DNA of 64,000 nucleotides from Lewinellaceae bacterium (GTDB lineage Bacteria > Bacteroidota > Bacteroidia > Chitinophagales > Saprospiraceae): assembly GCA_016708875.1 (NCBI GenBank), contig JADJFA010000044.1:1-64000 (forward strand), in the 5' to 3' direction. Of this stretch, positions 42,358 to 51,328 are shown in pieces. Numbering within the stretch: the stretch's first letter is position 1; every line of letters begins with the position of its first letter. A program made the translations under genes and the position numbers. The notes beneath the pieces were generated by a model that was given only the letters and a program-made list of their open reading frames with translations, had not been told where the DNA came from and searched no databases.

Positions 42358-43539
42358 ATGCACAAAATCTCCGCCGACTGGGTTTGCCCCGTTTCTTCCG
42401 AACCCCTTGAAAATGCCGTTGTTATCACAGACAATGCGGGCAAAATCCTCGCCATTGAACCCGCTGAAAAGCACGATCCAGCCAGCGTCGAAATGCACCG
42501 TGGAATACTCATTCCCGGTTTTGTGAACACCCATTGCCACCTCGAGCTCTCGCACATGAAAGGCAAGGTGGATACAGGAACGGGACTCATTCCATTCATT
42601 ACAGGGGTAGTTACACAACGCAACGCAAGCGCGGAGCTGATTGCAGAAGCCATTGAAAAGGCTGAGCAGGAAATGCTCGATGGAGGTATCGTTGCCCTAG
42701 GCGACATCTCCAACGCACCCGACACTTTTGCCACCAAAGCCAAAGGCCGAATGCGCTATCATACTTTTCTGGAACTCTTTGATTTTCTACAAGATGCCGG
42801 GGCAGAAAAGACCTTTGCAGATGGACTGGCGGTGTACGAACAGCTCGAACTTGTCCCGGGAAGCGCCCGCTCGATGGTTCCTCATGCACCGTATTCAGTG
42901 AGCAGAAGTTTGTTTGAAAAAATCAATGCGTTCAACCCAAAATCCGGCATCACGGTGAGCATTCACAACCAGGAAACGCCACCGGAGGAAGCCTTGTTTT
43001 TGGAGAAAAAGGGTGAATTTCTTGATTTTTATGGAAAATTTGGCATTTCACTCGACAAATTTGAAGCCACTGGTCAATCTTCGATTTATTATGCCCTGGC
43101 CAATATGAACCCCGCCAACCGAACCATTTTTGTGCACAATACACTCACTTCCCGTGCAAATATTGAGGCCGCCCAATCTTGGAGTCCGCACACCTTTTGG
43201 GCCACTTGCCCCAACGCCAACCTCTACATTGAAAACCGCCTGCCCGACTACTCGGTTTTTCTCGACACGCAGGCCCGCGTCACCATTGGCACGGATTCAC
43301 TCACGTCCAACTGGCAACTTTCAGTCCTGGAGGAGATGAAAACCATCGCGCGGTACCAGAGTTATGTGCCGTTCTCTGCGCTGCTGCGTTGGGCCACGCT
43401 CAATGGTGCGCAAGCCCTTGGGTTTGATGATACGCTGGGCAGTTTGGAAGTTGGAAAAACGCCGGGGATTGTGCTGATTCAAGGGGTTTCGCCGGATTGG
43501 AAATTGGGGGGGGATGTCTCGGCCAAACGATTGATTTGA
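42358..43539 (+). CDS. Amidohydrolase-family deaminase-like enzyme
   Basis: A 393-residue metal-dependent hydrolase of the MtaD/SsnA/aminofutalosine-deaminase group. Metal and catalytic motifs in order are GFVNTHCHLELSHMKG (residues 52-67), PHAPYSVSR (near 180), SIHNQET (near 202), IFVHNTL (near 260) and TIGTDSLTSN (near 310). The end LGSLEVGKTPGIVLIQG is the usual dyadic beta part. It should remove an amino group from a purine-like or similar ring. Bacteroidota that use the futalosine menaquinone route carry such deaminases, so a link to menaquinone is possible, but no mqn gene is adjacent. Confidence 0.8.
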   Translation: MHKISADWVCPVSSEPLENAVVITDNAGKILAIEPAEKHDPASVEMHRGILIPGFVNTHCHLELSHMKGKVDTGTGLIPFITGVVTQRNASAELIAEAIEKAEQEMLDGGIVALGDISNAPDTFATKAKGRMRYHTFLELFDFLQDAGAEKTFADGLAVYEQLELVPGSARSMVPHAPYSVSRSLFEKINAFNPKSGITVSIHNQETPPEEALFLEKKGEFLDFYGKFGISLDKFEATGQSSIYYALANMNPANRTIFVHNTLTSRANIEAAQSWSPHTFWATCPNANLYIENRLPDYSVFLDTQARVTIGTDSLTSNWQLSVLEEMKTIARYQSYVPFSALLRWATLNGAQALGFDDTLGSLEVGKTPGIVLIQGVSPDWKLGGDVSAKRLI

Positions 43540-43684
43540 TTGCCTTCGGCGCTAAAGTTGTGCCACAGCTACGCGGTTCATGATTACATCCCGATGGTTT
43601 CTATAAACATGAGTCGAATTTTGTAACAATATAAAATCGCACAAGTAAAAACATCAAAAAGCACTACTTTTCCCCATGTAGCGT

Positions 43685-43780
43685 AATTTGAACCACAAAA
43701 GGCACAAAAGGACACAAAAGACCGTATCGTGCTACTTTTGCGCTCTTTTGTGCTCTTTTGTGCCTTTTGTGGTTCAAATT
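43685..43780. repeat. Inverted repeat between convergent genes, word family 'cacaaaagg'
   Basis: Outer arms AATTTGAACCACAAAAGGCA onward (43685-43710) and the complement ending at 43780 match exactly over 26 nt, with shifted words further in. It lies in the 334-nt gap between the amidohydrolase and HhH gene ends. I see no gene in that gap. Confidence 0.85.
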
Positions 43781-43873
43781 ATGTCAAGTTTGATGTTGCA
43801 ACGGAACGGATCATTAATGTTATAAAATTTGTAGTGACTCATGTTTGCGCTGTAGCCAGAATCTATTTTTAAT

Positions 43874-45016
43874 CTACTCCACCCCCAAATACGGCCTGAT
43901 CTTCGCCAACCAGACCTGATCTGAAAATGCCCGCATCTTGCTCAAATCATCCGGCGAAGAAAACGCCCCATGTTGCTCACGGTAGGCTACGATAAGTTCC
44001 GCCTGCCGTTTTGAAATGTAAGGGTGTGCATCCAAATCCGCCTGAGAAACAGTATTGAGATTGATTTTTCGAATATCTGGTGATTCAATCACCAAATTTG
44101 GCCTAATCCGTTGAAACACACTGTCAGGCAAACCGTGCATCTCAGCCACCTGCGATACTGAGGTATAACCACCGAGTTTTTCGCGGTAATTGACCAATTG
44201 TCGTGCCCTTGTTTCACCAATTCCCGGCAATGCGGTCCAGGCCTCTACGCCTGCACGATTGATGTCAACAGGGCCAGAAACCGCGTTTTTTTTGCTCGCC
44301 GCAGCAAATCCTCCAGCATATACCACTGGTCGGGAAGCATTGGTACTGGCGTAGGTTTCTGAAAACGTGGCATAGGGTGCAATGCGGGCAAAGTCATCCT
44401 CGTCGAGCGTGTAGATTTTTTCCAGATCTTCTTTTTTACGGAATTTCCCGCCTTTGTCGCGGTAATTCAAGATGCTTTTCACCGTCCGATCAGGCAATCC
44501 GAGGCGTTTCAACTCGGTTTCGGAAGCGGTATTTGGATCGAAGGCAAATAGTTCAGCAACTGGCTTTTCGGAGCTTTTTTCATGGGATTTTTCCGGCGTG
44601 GATCCAATGCTGATGTAAGGAAACAGCCGGGCGAAATCCTCTTTTTTAAGACTCCATATTTTTTGGAAATCGGCGGGGGAGCGGAAGTCGCCGCCTTTAT
44701 CGCGGTAATTGCAAATGATGTTCGACACTTTTTCAGAAAGGCCGAGCCGGACAAAATCATCAAAAGAGGCAGTGTTTGGGTCGAAGTTGAATAATGCATT
44801 TGCAGATGAACCAGCGGTAGATTCGTTGTTTTCAAGCGTCTTTCGGAAGGCCAGGATTTCTTGCTTAAACGGTTCAAAATCAGTCCGTTTTTCGGCGTGG
44901 AAGTGGCGCGAAATTTCCGGGATTGCAAAAAGGGCCGTCGTGAGGATAAAGAGGGCCAGCGTACCATTGCGCTCTGCCCGATTGAAGCGCAGATAATTGA
45001 AGAAGCGTGTTTTCAT
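43874..45016 (-). CDS. Helix-hairpin-helix (ComEA-like) protein
   Basis: The start at 45016 (MKTRFFNYLRFNRAERNGTL) is followed by one membrane helix (LALFILTTALFAIPEI), so the protein of 380 residues is anchored with the rest outside. It has four helix-hairpin-helix units: FNFDPNTASFDDFVRLGLSE, FAFDPNTASETELKRLGLPD, DINRAGVEAWTALPGIGETR and INLNTVSQADLDAHPYISKR. HhH units bind DNA backbone without sequence choice. ComEA uses one such pair to hold incoming DNA, and this protein has twice that. Its neighbour downstream on the same strand... in transcription order it follows comEC, separated by an inverted repeat, which supports a DNA-uptake role. Confidence 0.82.
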   Translation of the reverse strand: MKTRFFNYLRFNRAERNGTLALFILTTALFAIPEISRHFHAEKRTDFEPFKQEILAFRKTLENNESTAGSSANALFNFDPNTASFDDFVRLGLSEKVSNIICNYRDKGGDFRSPADFQKIWSLKKEDFARLFPYISIGSTPEKSHEKSSEKPVAELFAFDPNTASETELKRLGLPDRTVKSILNYRDKGGKFRKKEDLEKIYTLDEDDFARIAPYATFSETYASTNASRPVVYAGGFAAASKKNAVSGPVDINRAGVEAWTALPGIGETRARQLVNYREKLGGYTSVSQVAEMHGLPDSVFQRIRPNLVIESPDIRKINLNTVSQADLDAHPYISKRQAELIVAYREQHGAFSSPDDLSKMRAFSDQVWLAKIRPYLGVE

Positions 45017-45072
45017 ATTAATTTTAGAAGATGTTTGAATTACTTGACTTGGCAGGTGGAACACGGAAGAGA

Positions 45073-45157
45073 TGGAACACGGATGACACAGATGAGACAC
45101 GGATTTAACTATAGAATCCGTGCAAATCCGTGTCTCATCTGTGTCATCCGTGTTCCA
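45073..45157. repeat. 34-bp perfect inverted repeat, word family 'acacggat'
   Basis: Arms 45073-45106 and 45124-45157 are exact complements over 34 nt with a 17-nt loop, and part of the left arm is duplicated at 45058-45072. It lies between the comEC stop and the HhH start. Same word family as 1807-1913. Confidence 0.9.
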
Positions 45158-45163
45158 CCTTAA

Positions 45164-47260
45164 CTACCGTATCCCAATCCAGGCTCCCATCGTCCGCACA
45201 TCATGGTAGGCCCAGCCTTCTTCCTCGCATTCAGTTCGCCAGCGTTCGGCTTGTCGAAAGGTGTTGGAGGCATCGAAAACTACCAGTGCGCAGGGGAATC
45301 GCGACATGCACTCGGCTATTGAAACTTTGGGGCTTTTTGACAATACCAAAACATCTACTGCAAGGGGTTTGGGATTGCCCAATTTGACCCAATTTGCATC
45401 GTCCACCAAGGCCATTTTTTGATTAAAAAATTGAACAAAAGGCAAGTCTATCAACAAGTTATGGCCTAAAAAAACTGAATCAGCGGAAAAATGAACCGTC
45501 GTTTGTTCGCGCATTCCAGAGGCGGTTCGGTTTGCTAAAGAAGCAAAATACTCCTGCTTTTTGGAAAGCGTGTCGGACAAGGACACGACCTGATCGCCAT
45601 CAAAAAAATCAATCAATCGGGCCTTGTTCACGTGGTAAACCACCATTTTTTGTTGCGTTTGTTTGCTCAATACCATGTATGTGCGGTAGGCGCCCATCAA
45701 AGCCATGACGCCAAAAAATGCCCCCAACCACTTTCCCCGCTTCGTTATGATGGCTGCACCCAAAAAGGCAAGACAGGCGTACATCGCAAACACCACCCAG
45801 TCGGCGGTCCACACGTTGCGCACTACTCCACCCGGAATGCTTTGAATGAACATGATGATTTTATTCATCCACCAGAGCATTTGATACAGCAACACCCCCA
45901 GCCAATCGGCCAATGTTTGGGAAAAAGAATCCAGCACAACAAGCATCGCACCGCCCCATAAAAACACGGCGCCTACAAACACCACCACCCATCCTGCCAA
46001 CCAAAAATAGACGGGGAACTGATTGAAATAAAAAAGCGTGAGGGGAACGGTGCCCAACTGCGCAGCCACGCCGATAAGGAAAACCTTGAGCGGCTCGTCG
46101 AGCCATCGCGACATAGGCGGGAACATTTTGTAAAGCCGCGGATAAAAAAACACCATACCAGCCACCGCCGCATAGGAAAGTTGAAACCCGACATTGAACA
46201 GGAAATAAGGATTGTAAATCAACAAGATAAAGGCCGAAGCAGGCAATACATTCCAAGCCGAAGCATCGCGCCAGAACGCTTTCCCAAGCATGTACACACT
46301 GAACATTACCGAAGCGCGCAGCACCGAAGCCGTGGCTCCCGTCAGAAAAGTGAAAGCCCAAATGGCCGTCAGCACCAGTACCATTTCTATGAGCCGTCCC
46401 CTTTGACCGCGCAGCTGAAGCCGGGCAATCAGGAACATCAGTCCGACATAAAGCATCCCGATATGCGTGCCTGATACGGCCAGGGCGTGCATCGAACCCG
46501 TTTCGGCATACGCCGTGCGCATATCATCGGAAAGGTCGTCGGTATAACCCACGAGCAAGGCCGAAGCCACTGCATATTCATCGGTGGTTGGGAAGTGCTT
46601 GTGGAGCAGTGTGAGCAGGCTTTTTCTGCTTTCATAGGCCTTTTCCCAAATCATCCAGCCATTGCCTTCAGAAAGCCGAAGGAGTGAATCTGTCTTTACA
46701 AATGCCTGATGGTGAATATTTTGAAAATGCAGGTAACGTTTGTAATCAAAAGCGTGCGGGTTCTTAGGTGGTTCCGTAGGACGCACCGTTGCTTGAAATC
46801 CGAGGCGATCCCCGTATCGGATGCTATCTGCAAAAGTGCCAGGCTCAAGGAATAATATGACATTACCCACAGCCACTTGAAGCGAATCGGGCGAAGTACC
46901 CATTGCCTCCACATGGACCGGGATTTTCATTTTTGCACCCTTGGAAGGCGCTTCGTACACCGTACCGAGAAAATAGTGACTGTCTTGAATTTCGGAGGCG
47001 AAATGTGATGGCTGACAAAGCTCGTTGTGGTCAACGATGTGGAAATAACCAAAGCCAAACAACAGTAAATGGGCATACGCCCCAAACACCCAGCGATAGC
47101 GATACGGAATTTTTTGGATGGCAAGCAGCGCGCCAATGGCTGCACCGACGATCAGCGCCCAATCCAAACCGGGCAATGGCGTGTCAAACCAACCGCCCAG
47201 CGCAAGACCTGCAATAAAAGGAGCAATAAAACGAAGGTAAGGAATACCATGCGGGATCAT
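45164..47260 (-). CDS. comEC: ComEC/Rec2-family DNA-uptake channel
   Basis: A 698-residue inner-membrane protein. Residues 1-90 have hydrophobic helices, 100-210 a DUF4131/OB-like exported region, and 230-520 the competence domain with about eight helices. The hallmark is MHALAVSGTHIGMLYVGLMF (near 253) followed by LTGATASVLRASVMFSVYML. A short C-terminal domain (residues 560-698) lacks the full metallo-beta-lactamase motifs found in Bacillus ComEC, which is normal in Bacteroidota. It brings single-stranded DNA into the cytoplasm. The HhH DNA-binding gene follows on the same strand. Confidence 0.88.
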   Translation of the reverse strand: MIPHGIPYLRFIAPFIAGLALGGWFDTPLPGLDWALIVGAAIGALLAIQKIPYRYRWVFGAYAHLLLFGFGYFHIVDHNELCQPSHFASEIQDSHYFLGTVYEAPSKGAKMKIPVHVEAMGTSPDSLQVAVGNVILFLEPGTFADSIRYGDRLGFQATVRPTEPPKNPHAFDYKRYLHFQNIHHQAFVKTDSLLRLSEGNGWMIWEKAYESRKSLLTLLHKHFPTTDEYAVASALLVGYTDDLSDDMRTAYAETGSMHALAVSGTHIGMLYVGLMFLIARLQLRGQRGRLIEMVLVLTAIWAFTFLTGATASVLRASVMFSVYMLGKAFWRDASAWNVLPASAFILLIYNPYFLFNVGFQLSYAAVAGMVFFYPRLYKMFPPMSRWLDEPLKVFLIGVAAQLGTVPLTLFYFNQFPVYFWLAGWVVVFVGAVFLWGGAMLVVLDSFSQTLADWLGVLLYQMLWWMNKIIMFIQSIPGGVVRNVWTADWVVFAMYACLAFLGAAIITKRGKWLGAFFGVMALMGAYRTYMVLSKQTQQKMVVYHVNKARLIDFFDGDQVVSLSDTLSKKQEYFASLANRTASGMREQTTVHFSADSVFLGHNLLIDLPFVQFFNQKMALVDDANWVKLGNPKPLAVDVLVLSKSPKVSIAECMSRFPCALVVFDASNTFRQAERWRTECEEEGWAYHDVRTMGAWIGIR

Positions 47261-47348
47261 TTGGTGGATTCATCCTTGGGGGATAGCGTGTTAACAATTG
47301 GTGGAAGTGTTTTCGAGGGGCTAACAAAAATACAATTTTTATTTCACA

Positions 47349-47385
47349 AAAAAAACAGCCGGGCGGAAATTTTTCCGCCCGGCTG
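47349..47385 (-). terminator. Rho-independent-type terminator
   Basis: CAGCCGGGCGGAAA (47356-47369) pairs exactly with TTTCCGCCCGGCTG (47372-47385). Read on the reverse strand the 14-bp stem is followed by eight T. It would end the transcript of the monooxygenase gene that stops at 47596. Confidence 0.85.
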
Positions 47386-47397
47386 GATGCGTGTCCA

Positions 47398-47594
47398 GAA
47401 GGGTTGTGTCAAAAGTAAAATCATCACGTTTTACATAGCATTGGGCCGCCGTTGTTGTTGGCGAGGACGCCAACAGCAGGCCAAGCCATTGATTATCAAA
47501 ACTTGTCCGCATTTGCCTTGTGGCGCCTCCAACAACAACGGCGGACGAATTTCAGTAGAAATTGATGGCATTCTTGCTTTTGACACAACCCTTC
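47398..47594. mobile_element. 197-bp nested inverted-repeat element (MITE-like)
   Basis: Ends GAAGGGTTGTGTCAAAAG (47398-47415) and CTTTTGACACAACCCTTC (47577-47594) are exact 18-nt inverted repeats. Inside, CCGCCGTTGTTGTTGG pairs with CCAACAACAACGGCGG, and a small GGCGAGGACGCC hairpin sits within. There is no coding content. It begins 1 nt after the stop of the monooxygenase gene (reverse strand). No target duplication is clear. It could be a non-autonomous transposable element or a structured 3' region. Confidence 0.65.
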
Positions 47595-47595
47595 T

Positions 47596-49169
47596 TCACT
47601 TGACAAACCTCCCCAGAAACACCTCCCCAGAAGTCTGTACTTCTACAAAATATATCCCTTGGGGCAAATGACTGATATCCAAATGCTCCTGGCAAACACC
47701 CGGCATTGTTTCTTTTTGTTCGCCGTAGGATTGCACAATCTGCCCGTTCTGGTTAATTACACTGACGCGGTAATTTGCTTTTTCCAAAAGGTCAAATTGT
47801 ATTTCTATAAAATCCTGTGCCGGATTCGGGAACAATCTGAGTGAACCAACATCTTGATTTTCAGGAACAAATGGCGAAGATGTATTGAGCAGCGTGCTGT
47901 CCAGCAAGATGTTCTCATCGCCAGGCTGGTAAGTCATGTAGGCAAAATAAACCAGCATCATCTCGTCGGTAGTGGCTTCGCCCTGGGTAACGGTTTGGGG
48001 CGGGAAACTTGGTTGGTGCGGGTTGTTTTCTGTATTGTCGTAAGTAGCGTAAGCGTGAAGTTTGGTGCCGATGGGCAGTTTTGCACTTGCTGGAAGAAAT
48101 ACCCACCTTGCCAATGAAAGTCCCAGTCGTTGATTCGAATGAGTGGAATCGTGTCATTTTGGAGGGTTACGCCATAACACACGATGCTCCGCCCGATGAG
48201 GTGCATGTGTGGACCCACACTAATTACAGAGGCATTGAGGGGCAGGGTGAATTTGGCATGATAGGTTTTTATTTCATTGGGAGCGATGTTGAGCGGGCCG
48301 TTTTCGAGTGATATCGGCGTGTGATTGAGAATGGGACTGAGTTTTATCTCACGGATTCCCTGATTGCTGGGGGTGAGAAAGAAATTCAGCCGGGTCTGGT
48401 CGCTCATGCCCGTTACACCTTTGGGGTAGTGCATTTGTACGATGAGATCGGCGCCTGGCGAGAGTTTCACGCCCATGAACGGTGGCACAAGCGTCGTTCG
48501 AGAGCCGGGTACCCATGCTCCGACGAGTCTGGCGCCGCTCACACCTGGGCCGCCAAAATTGACATAGCCAGCTTCATTAGGTGTTTGATCGTCAAGCACT
48601 TGAGCTTGTCCGGTGGTGTCTTCATAAATCAAAATATGGTGTACTACCTCATGGTTTCCAGGCACGGCTTCCAGACCGCGCAGGTACGAGACTTGATTGA
48701 GGCCGTTGGGTATAACGAAGCAACGGTATTCATCGTCAGTGGCCGTGACGGTGTAATACGGGGTCATCAACACATGGTCAGGTGTGCCCACTTCCGAGTC
48801 GTCACTGAACACAGGGTCAGGTGGCGCTTGTGCAAGATCACCAGCGGGAGCGCCCGCATCCACCCAATCGCTGATGCGTTGTATTTCAGCGTCGCTCAGC
48901 CGGTTTTCGTGGGCATAGCTGCGGTAACTGGGGTCAGGTTTCCAGGGCGGCATCTTTCTTTCGGTAGTTTGATACTGAATCTGAGATCGGTTGCTGAACG
49001 CATTGGCGTACCCAATGAGTGAAAAGTGGCCAAGCCCGCCGTCGCGGTGGCATTTCGCGCAATTTTCATAAAGGATAGGCGCGATGTCGGTAGCCCAGTT
49101 GATACTTTGAGCTTGCGCGCTAAAGAACGCGGCCAAAAGAATTGAAGAAAGCAGGTGTTTGAGTTGCAT
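47596..49169 (-). CDS. T9SS-secreted monoheme cytochrome / copper type II monooxygenase-like protein (one frameshift)
   Basis: From ATG at 49169 (MQLKHLLSSILLAAFFSAQA) joined frames give about 525 residues. Residues 20-100 form a monoheme cytochrome-like domain (CAKCHRDGGLGHFSL, RKMPPWKPDPSYRSYAHENR). Residues 130-430 match PHM-type ascorbate-dependent copper monooxygenases (GNHEVVHHILIYED, ADLIVQMHYPKG, VGPHMHLIGRS). The end is a type IX sorting domain (LFPNPAQDFIEIQFD, FVEVQTSGEVFLGRFVK). A missing A near 48078 (CAAAACTG for CAAAAACTG) splits the frame; adding it gives QQVQKLPIGTKLHAYATYDN. The product should be surface-exposed and use copper and oxygen to hydroxylate an unknown substrate. 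Confidence 0.8.
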
Positions 49170-49182
49170 AATTGTTTGATGG

Positions 49183-49988
49183 TTAGATATTAATTGGAAA
49201 TTCCTTGTTGGATATTGGACGTTCCCTCCCATGAACTTCTTCCACTTTTTTCAAACCATCCTCGCGCAAGGTGCCACAAAGGCGATCCCAGAAAGTGAAA
49301 TACAGCCCGTAATTGCCCTTAAATTTTTCGTGGTGGAGGTTGTGGTAAATAGAGGTGTTGAGCCATTTGCCCAGCGTGTGTTTGTACATTTTTGGAGGAA
49401 AGAGTTCGTAACCCAAATGCCCGTACACGTTGAACAGAAGCATCATGGTCACAAAACCAAAAACGATATCGGATGAAGCGGCATCACCAAAAGTAAAATC
49501 GGGATAATGCCCGCCTCGGCTACTGCTTCCAAAGGGTGAAAGGCAAAAGCGGCCCAAGGCGAAGGATTCACCGAACGGTGGTGCGTAAGGTGCATCAAAC
49601 GATAAACAGGAGGCCAATGCATAAATCGGTGAATCCAGTAAAAATACGTGTCGTGAATCAGTAACGTGAGTGGAATACTTGCAATCAACCATGCCACACC
49701 ATATTGGTCAATATCGGTATAGAACTGGGTTATGGAATGAAATGAGGTGCCCAAACAAAGCCAGGCCACGACACCAAATATCAGCGACGTTAGTGCAGAA
49801 TAGCCTATTTCTCTTTGATAATCAGTGGGGGTAGGGAATCGCTGCTGAATTTTACGATATAACCAGGCACGGCGTTTCCAAACATAAAAAACAAAATACA
49901 GCACGGCTGAAAGCACCACATAGCGTCCAAATATGAACAAGGGCATCAACAGCCATTGAAAAGCGGAAAACTCGGTTGGGTTGAACAT
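49183..49988 (-). CDS. Sterol desaturase / fatty acid hydroxylase family protein (one frameshift)
   Basis: Joined frames give about 268 residues with four or five membrane helices. The di-iron His boxes are HDTYFYWIHRFMH (near residue 112), HLTHHRSVNPSP (near 133), FHPLEAVAE (near 150) and NTSIYHNLHHEKFKGNYG (near 225). A missing T near 49468 (five T where six restore PISFFGFVTMM) breaks the frame, so the gene is probably whole in the organism. The enzyme would hydroxylate or desaturate a lipid in the inner membrane. It ends 14 nt before the copper monooxygenase start, so the two may be one unit. Substrate unknown. Confidence 0.8.
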
Positions 49989-50340
49989 AAGGATGTGGGT
50001 AGGATGGTTAGTGTGGAAGATGGTTTAAAGGTACTGGCCTGCAAATCCGTCCAATTCCCCCGCTCAACCATCTGCCCTTTTTTGTCAACGAACGGCTTCC
50101 GCTTAATCCAATGGTTGAACGAACCCCTCCTTGTGTTGAAGCCATTTTCCAATGCCTCCTGCTCGCCCTCACCTTTGTCTCATCACAAACGGCAATAACA
50201 TTCTCAGTACAAAAAATGCCCCGCTGCTGTGCTACCAAATGCACCAATCACAAATCCACTAATCACCAGTTCCACCCTGCCTACCGGCAGGCAGGCAATC
50301 ACCAGTTCACCAATTCATCATCTTTAACCAACCACTCATT
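49989..50340. other. Divergent intergenic region with direct and dispersed repeats
   Basis: The 352 nt between the desaturase-like and lipoprotein starts show no credible gene. The 26-nt dispersed repeat shared with 6926-6951 is at 50274-50299, flanked by direct repeats of AATCACCAGTTC. Promoters must lie here but cannot be placed. Confidence 0.55.
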
Positions 50341-51069
50341 ATGAAAAGCATTCAAAAAAATCTGTTGCCCTTTTTCTCTGTCTTGTTTTTTGCCGCATTG
50401 GCCACACTCACTTCCTGCCGCAAAGATCCTGAGGAAATCATTGAACTCATCACCAACAGCGAAGCCGCCGAGATAATCGAAGATGCCGTAGCAAACAGAA
50501 CCGCAGGTCTCACAGCACCCACTATTGACGCAGCGGCGATCGTTGATGCCTACCTTAACAGCTGCGGTATTCCGGGCGACACCTCATTCAACAAGGTAAA
50601 AACGGGCGGTGCAGCCACCTACGATTATACTTTTGGGATGGACTGGCTCGTGACTTGCTCCAATCTCAATGTGCCTCAAACGGCCAACATTGGCATCGAA
50701 GGCAATGGCAATTTTACCAGCCCGCACTGGCTGGGCAGCGAGGCAACTATTGGCGACCTGACATTTACCGGTCTTAACCCCCAGGAATCTTCTTATGTCG
50801 TCAACGGTTCCTACGATCTCACGGGTAATCTCACTGGAAGCCTGCGTAAAGTGTCGCCAAGTTTCGATTGCATCGTCGCGCTTGACCTAACCAATTTGTT
50901 ACTGGACAAAACCACCTACAAAATCACAGGTGGTAGTGGATTTGCCACCGTAACGGCGAGTACAGCCAATGGTCAGTCCAGAACCCTCACTGGAACACTC
51001 GTTTTCAACGGAAATGGTTCTGCAACGGTGGAAGTAAATGGCTACGAGCATACGTTTCAGTGGCAGTAA
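50341..51069 (+). CDS. Lipoprotein of unknown function
   Basis: A 242-residue protein with a lipoprotein signal (FFSVLFFAALATLTSCRKDP, lipobox LTSC), so the mature N terminus is a lipidated Cys. The region after it is helical and acidic (EEIIELITNSEAAEIIEDAV), then residues 60-240 are rich in Gly, Thr and Asn with short beta strands (GIEGNGNFTSPHWLGSEATI, YVVNGSYDLTGNLTGSLRKV, GTLVFNGNGSATVEVNGYEH). Three Cys lie in the mature part. I do not recognise the family. It stands alone between a divergent gene and a converging protease gene, ending at a 39-bp inverted repeat. Confidence 0.8.
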   Translation: MKSIQKNLLPFFSVLFFAALATLTSCRKDPEEIIELITNSEAAEIIEDAVANRTAGLTAPTIDAAAIVDAYLNSCGIPGDTSFNKVKTGGAATYDYTFGMDWLVTCSNLNVPQTANIGIEGNGNFTSPHWLGSEATIGDLTFTGLNPQESSYVVNGSYDLTGNLTGSLRKVSPSFDCIVALDLTNLLLDKTTYKITGGSGFATVTASTANGQSRTLTGTLVFNGNGSATVEVNGYEHTFQWQ

Positions 51070-51071
51070 AA

Positions 51072-51217
51072 AATGTCCAATGTCCAACAAGGAATGTCCA
51101 ATGTCCAAATAGTTAAGGGCATGGGATTGGTTGTTGATAATGTCATGAAGTCAATGTGAGTAGCCAAGCGCGAAGCTTATTTGGACATTGGACATTCCTT
51201 GTTGGACATTGGACATT
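51072..51217. repeat. 39-bp perfect inverted repeat between convergent genes, word family 'tgtccaa'
   Basis: Arms 51072-51110 and 51179-51217 are exact complements over 39 nt with a 68-nt loop. A further partial arm follows at 51223-51256. Each arm is four TGTCCAA words with an AACAAGG spacer, as at 6948-7022. It starts 3 nt after the lipoprotein stop. Confidence 0.9.
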
Positions 51218-51262
51218 CCCTCGGACATTGGACATTCCTTGTTGGATATTGGACATTAAAAA

Positions 51263-51293
51263 GCGAGCCTCCCCGAATTATGGGAAGGCTCGC
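51263..51293. terminator. Bidirectional Rho-independent-type terminator
   Basis: GCGAGCCTCCCC (51263-51274) pairs with GGGAAGGCTCGC (51282-51293), one mismatch, 7-nt loop. It is flanked by TTAAAAA on the left and TCATTTTTA on the right, so U-runs follow in both directions. It serves the M36 protease gene ending at 51329 and possibly the converging lipoprotein gene. Confidence 0.85.
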
Positions 51294-51328
51294 TCATTTT
51301 TACAATGTATGCCGAAATGAATTTCGGT

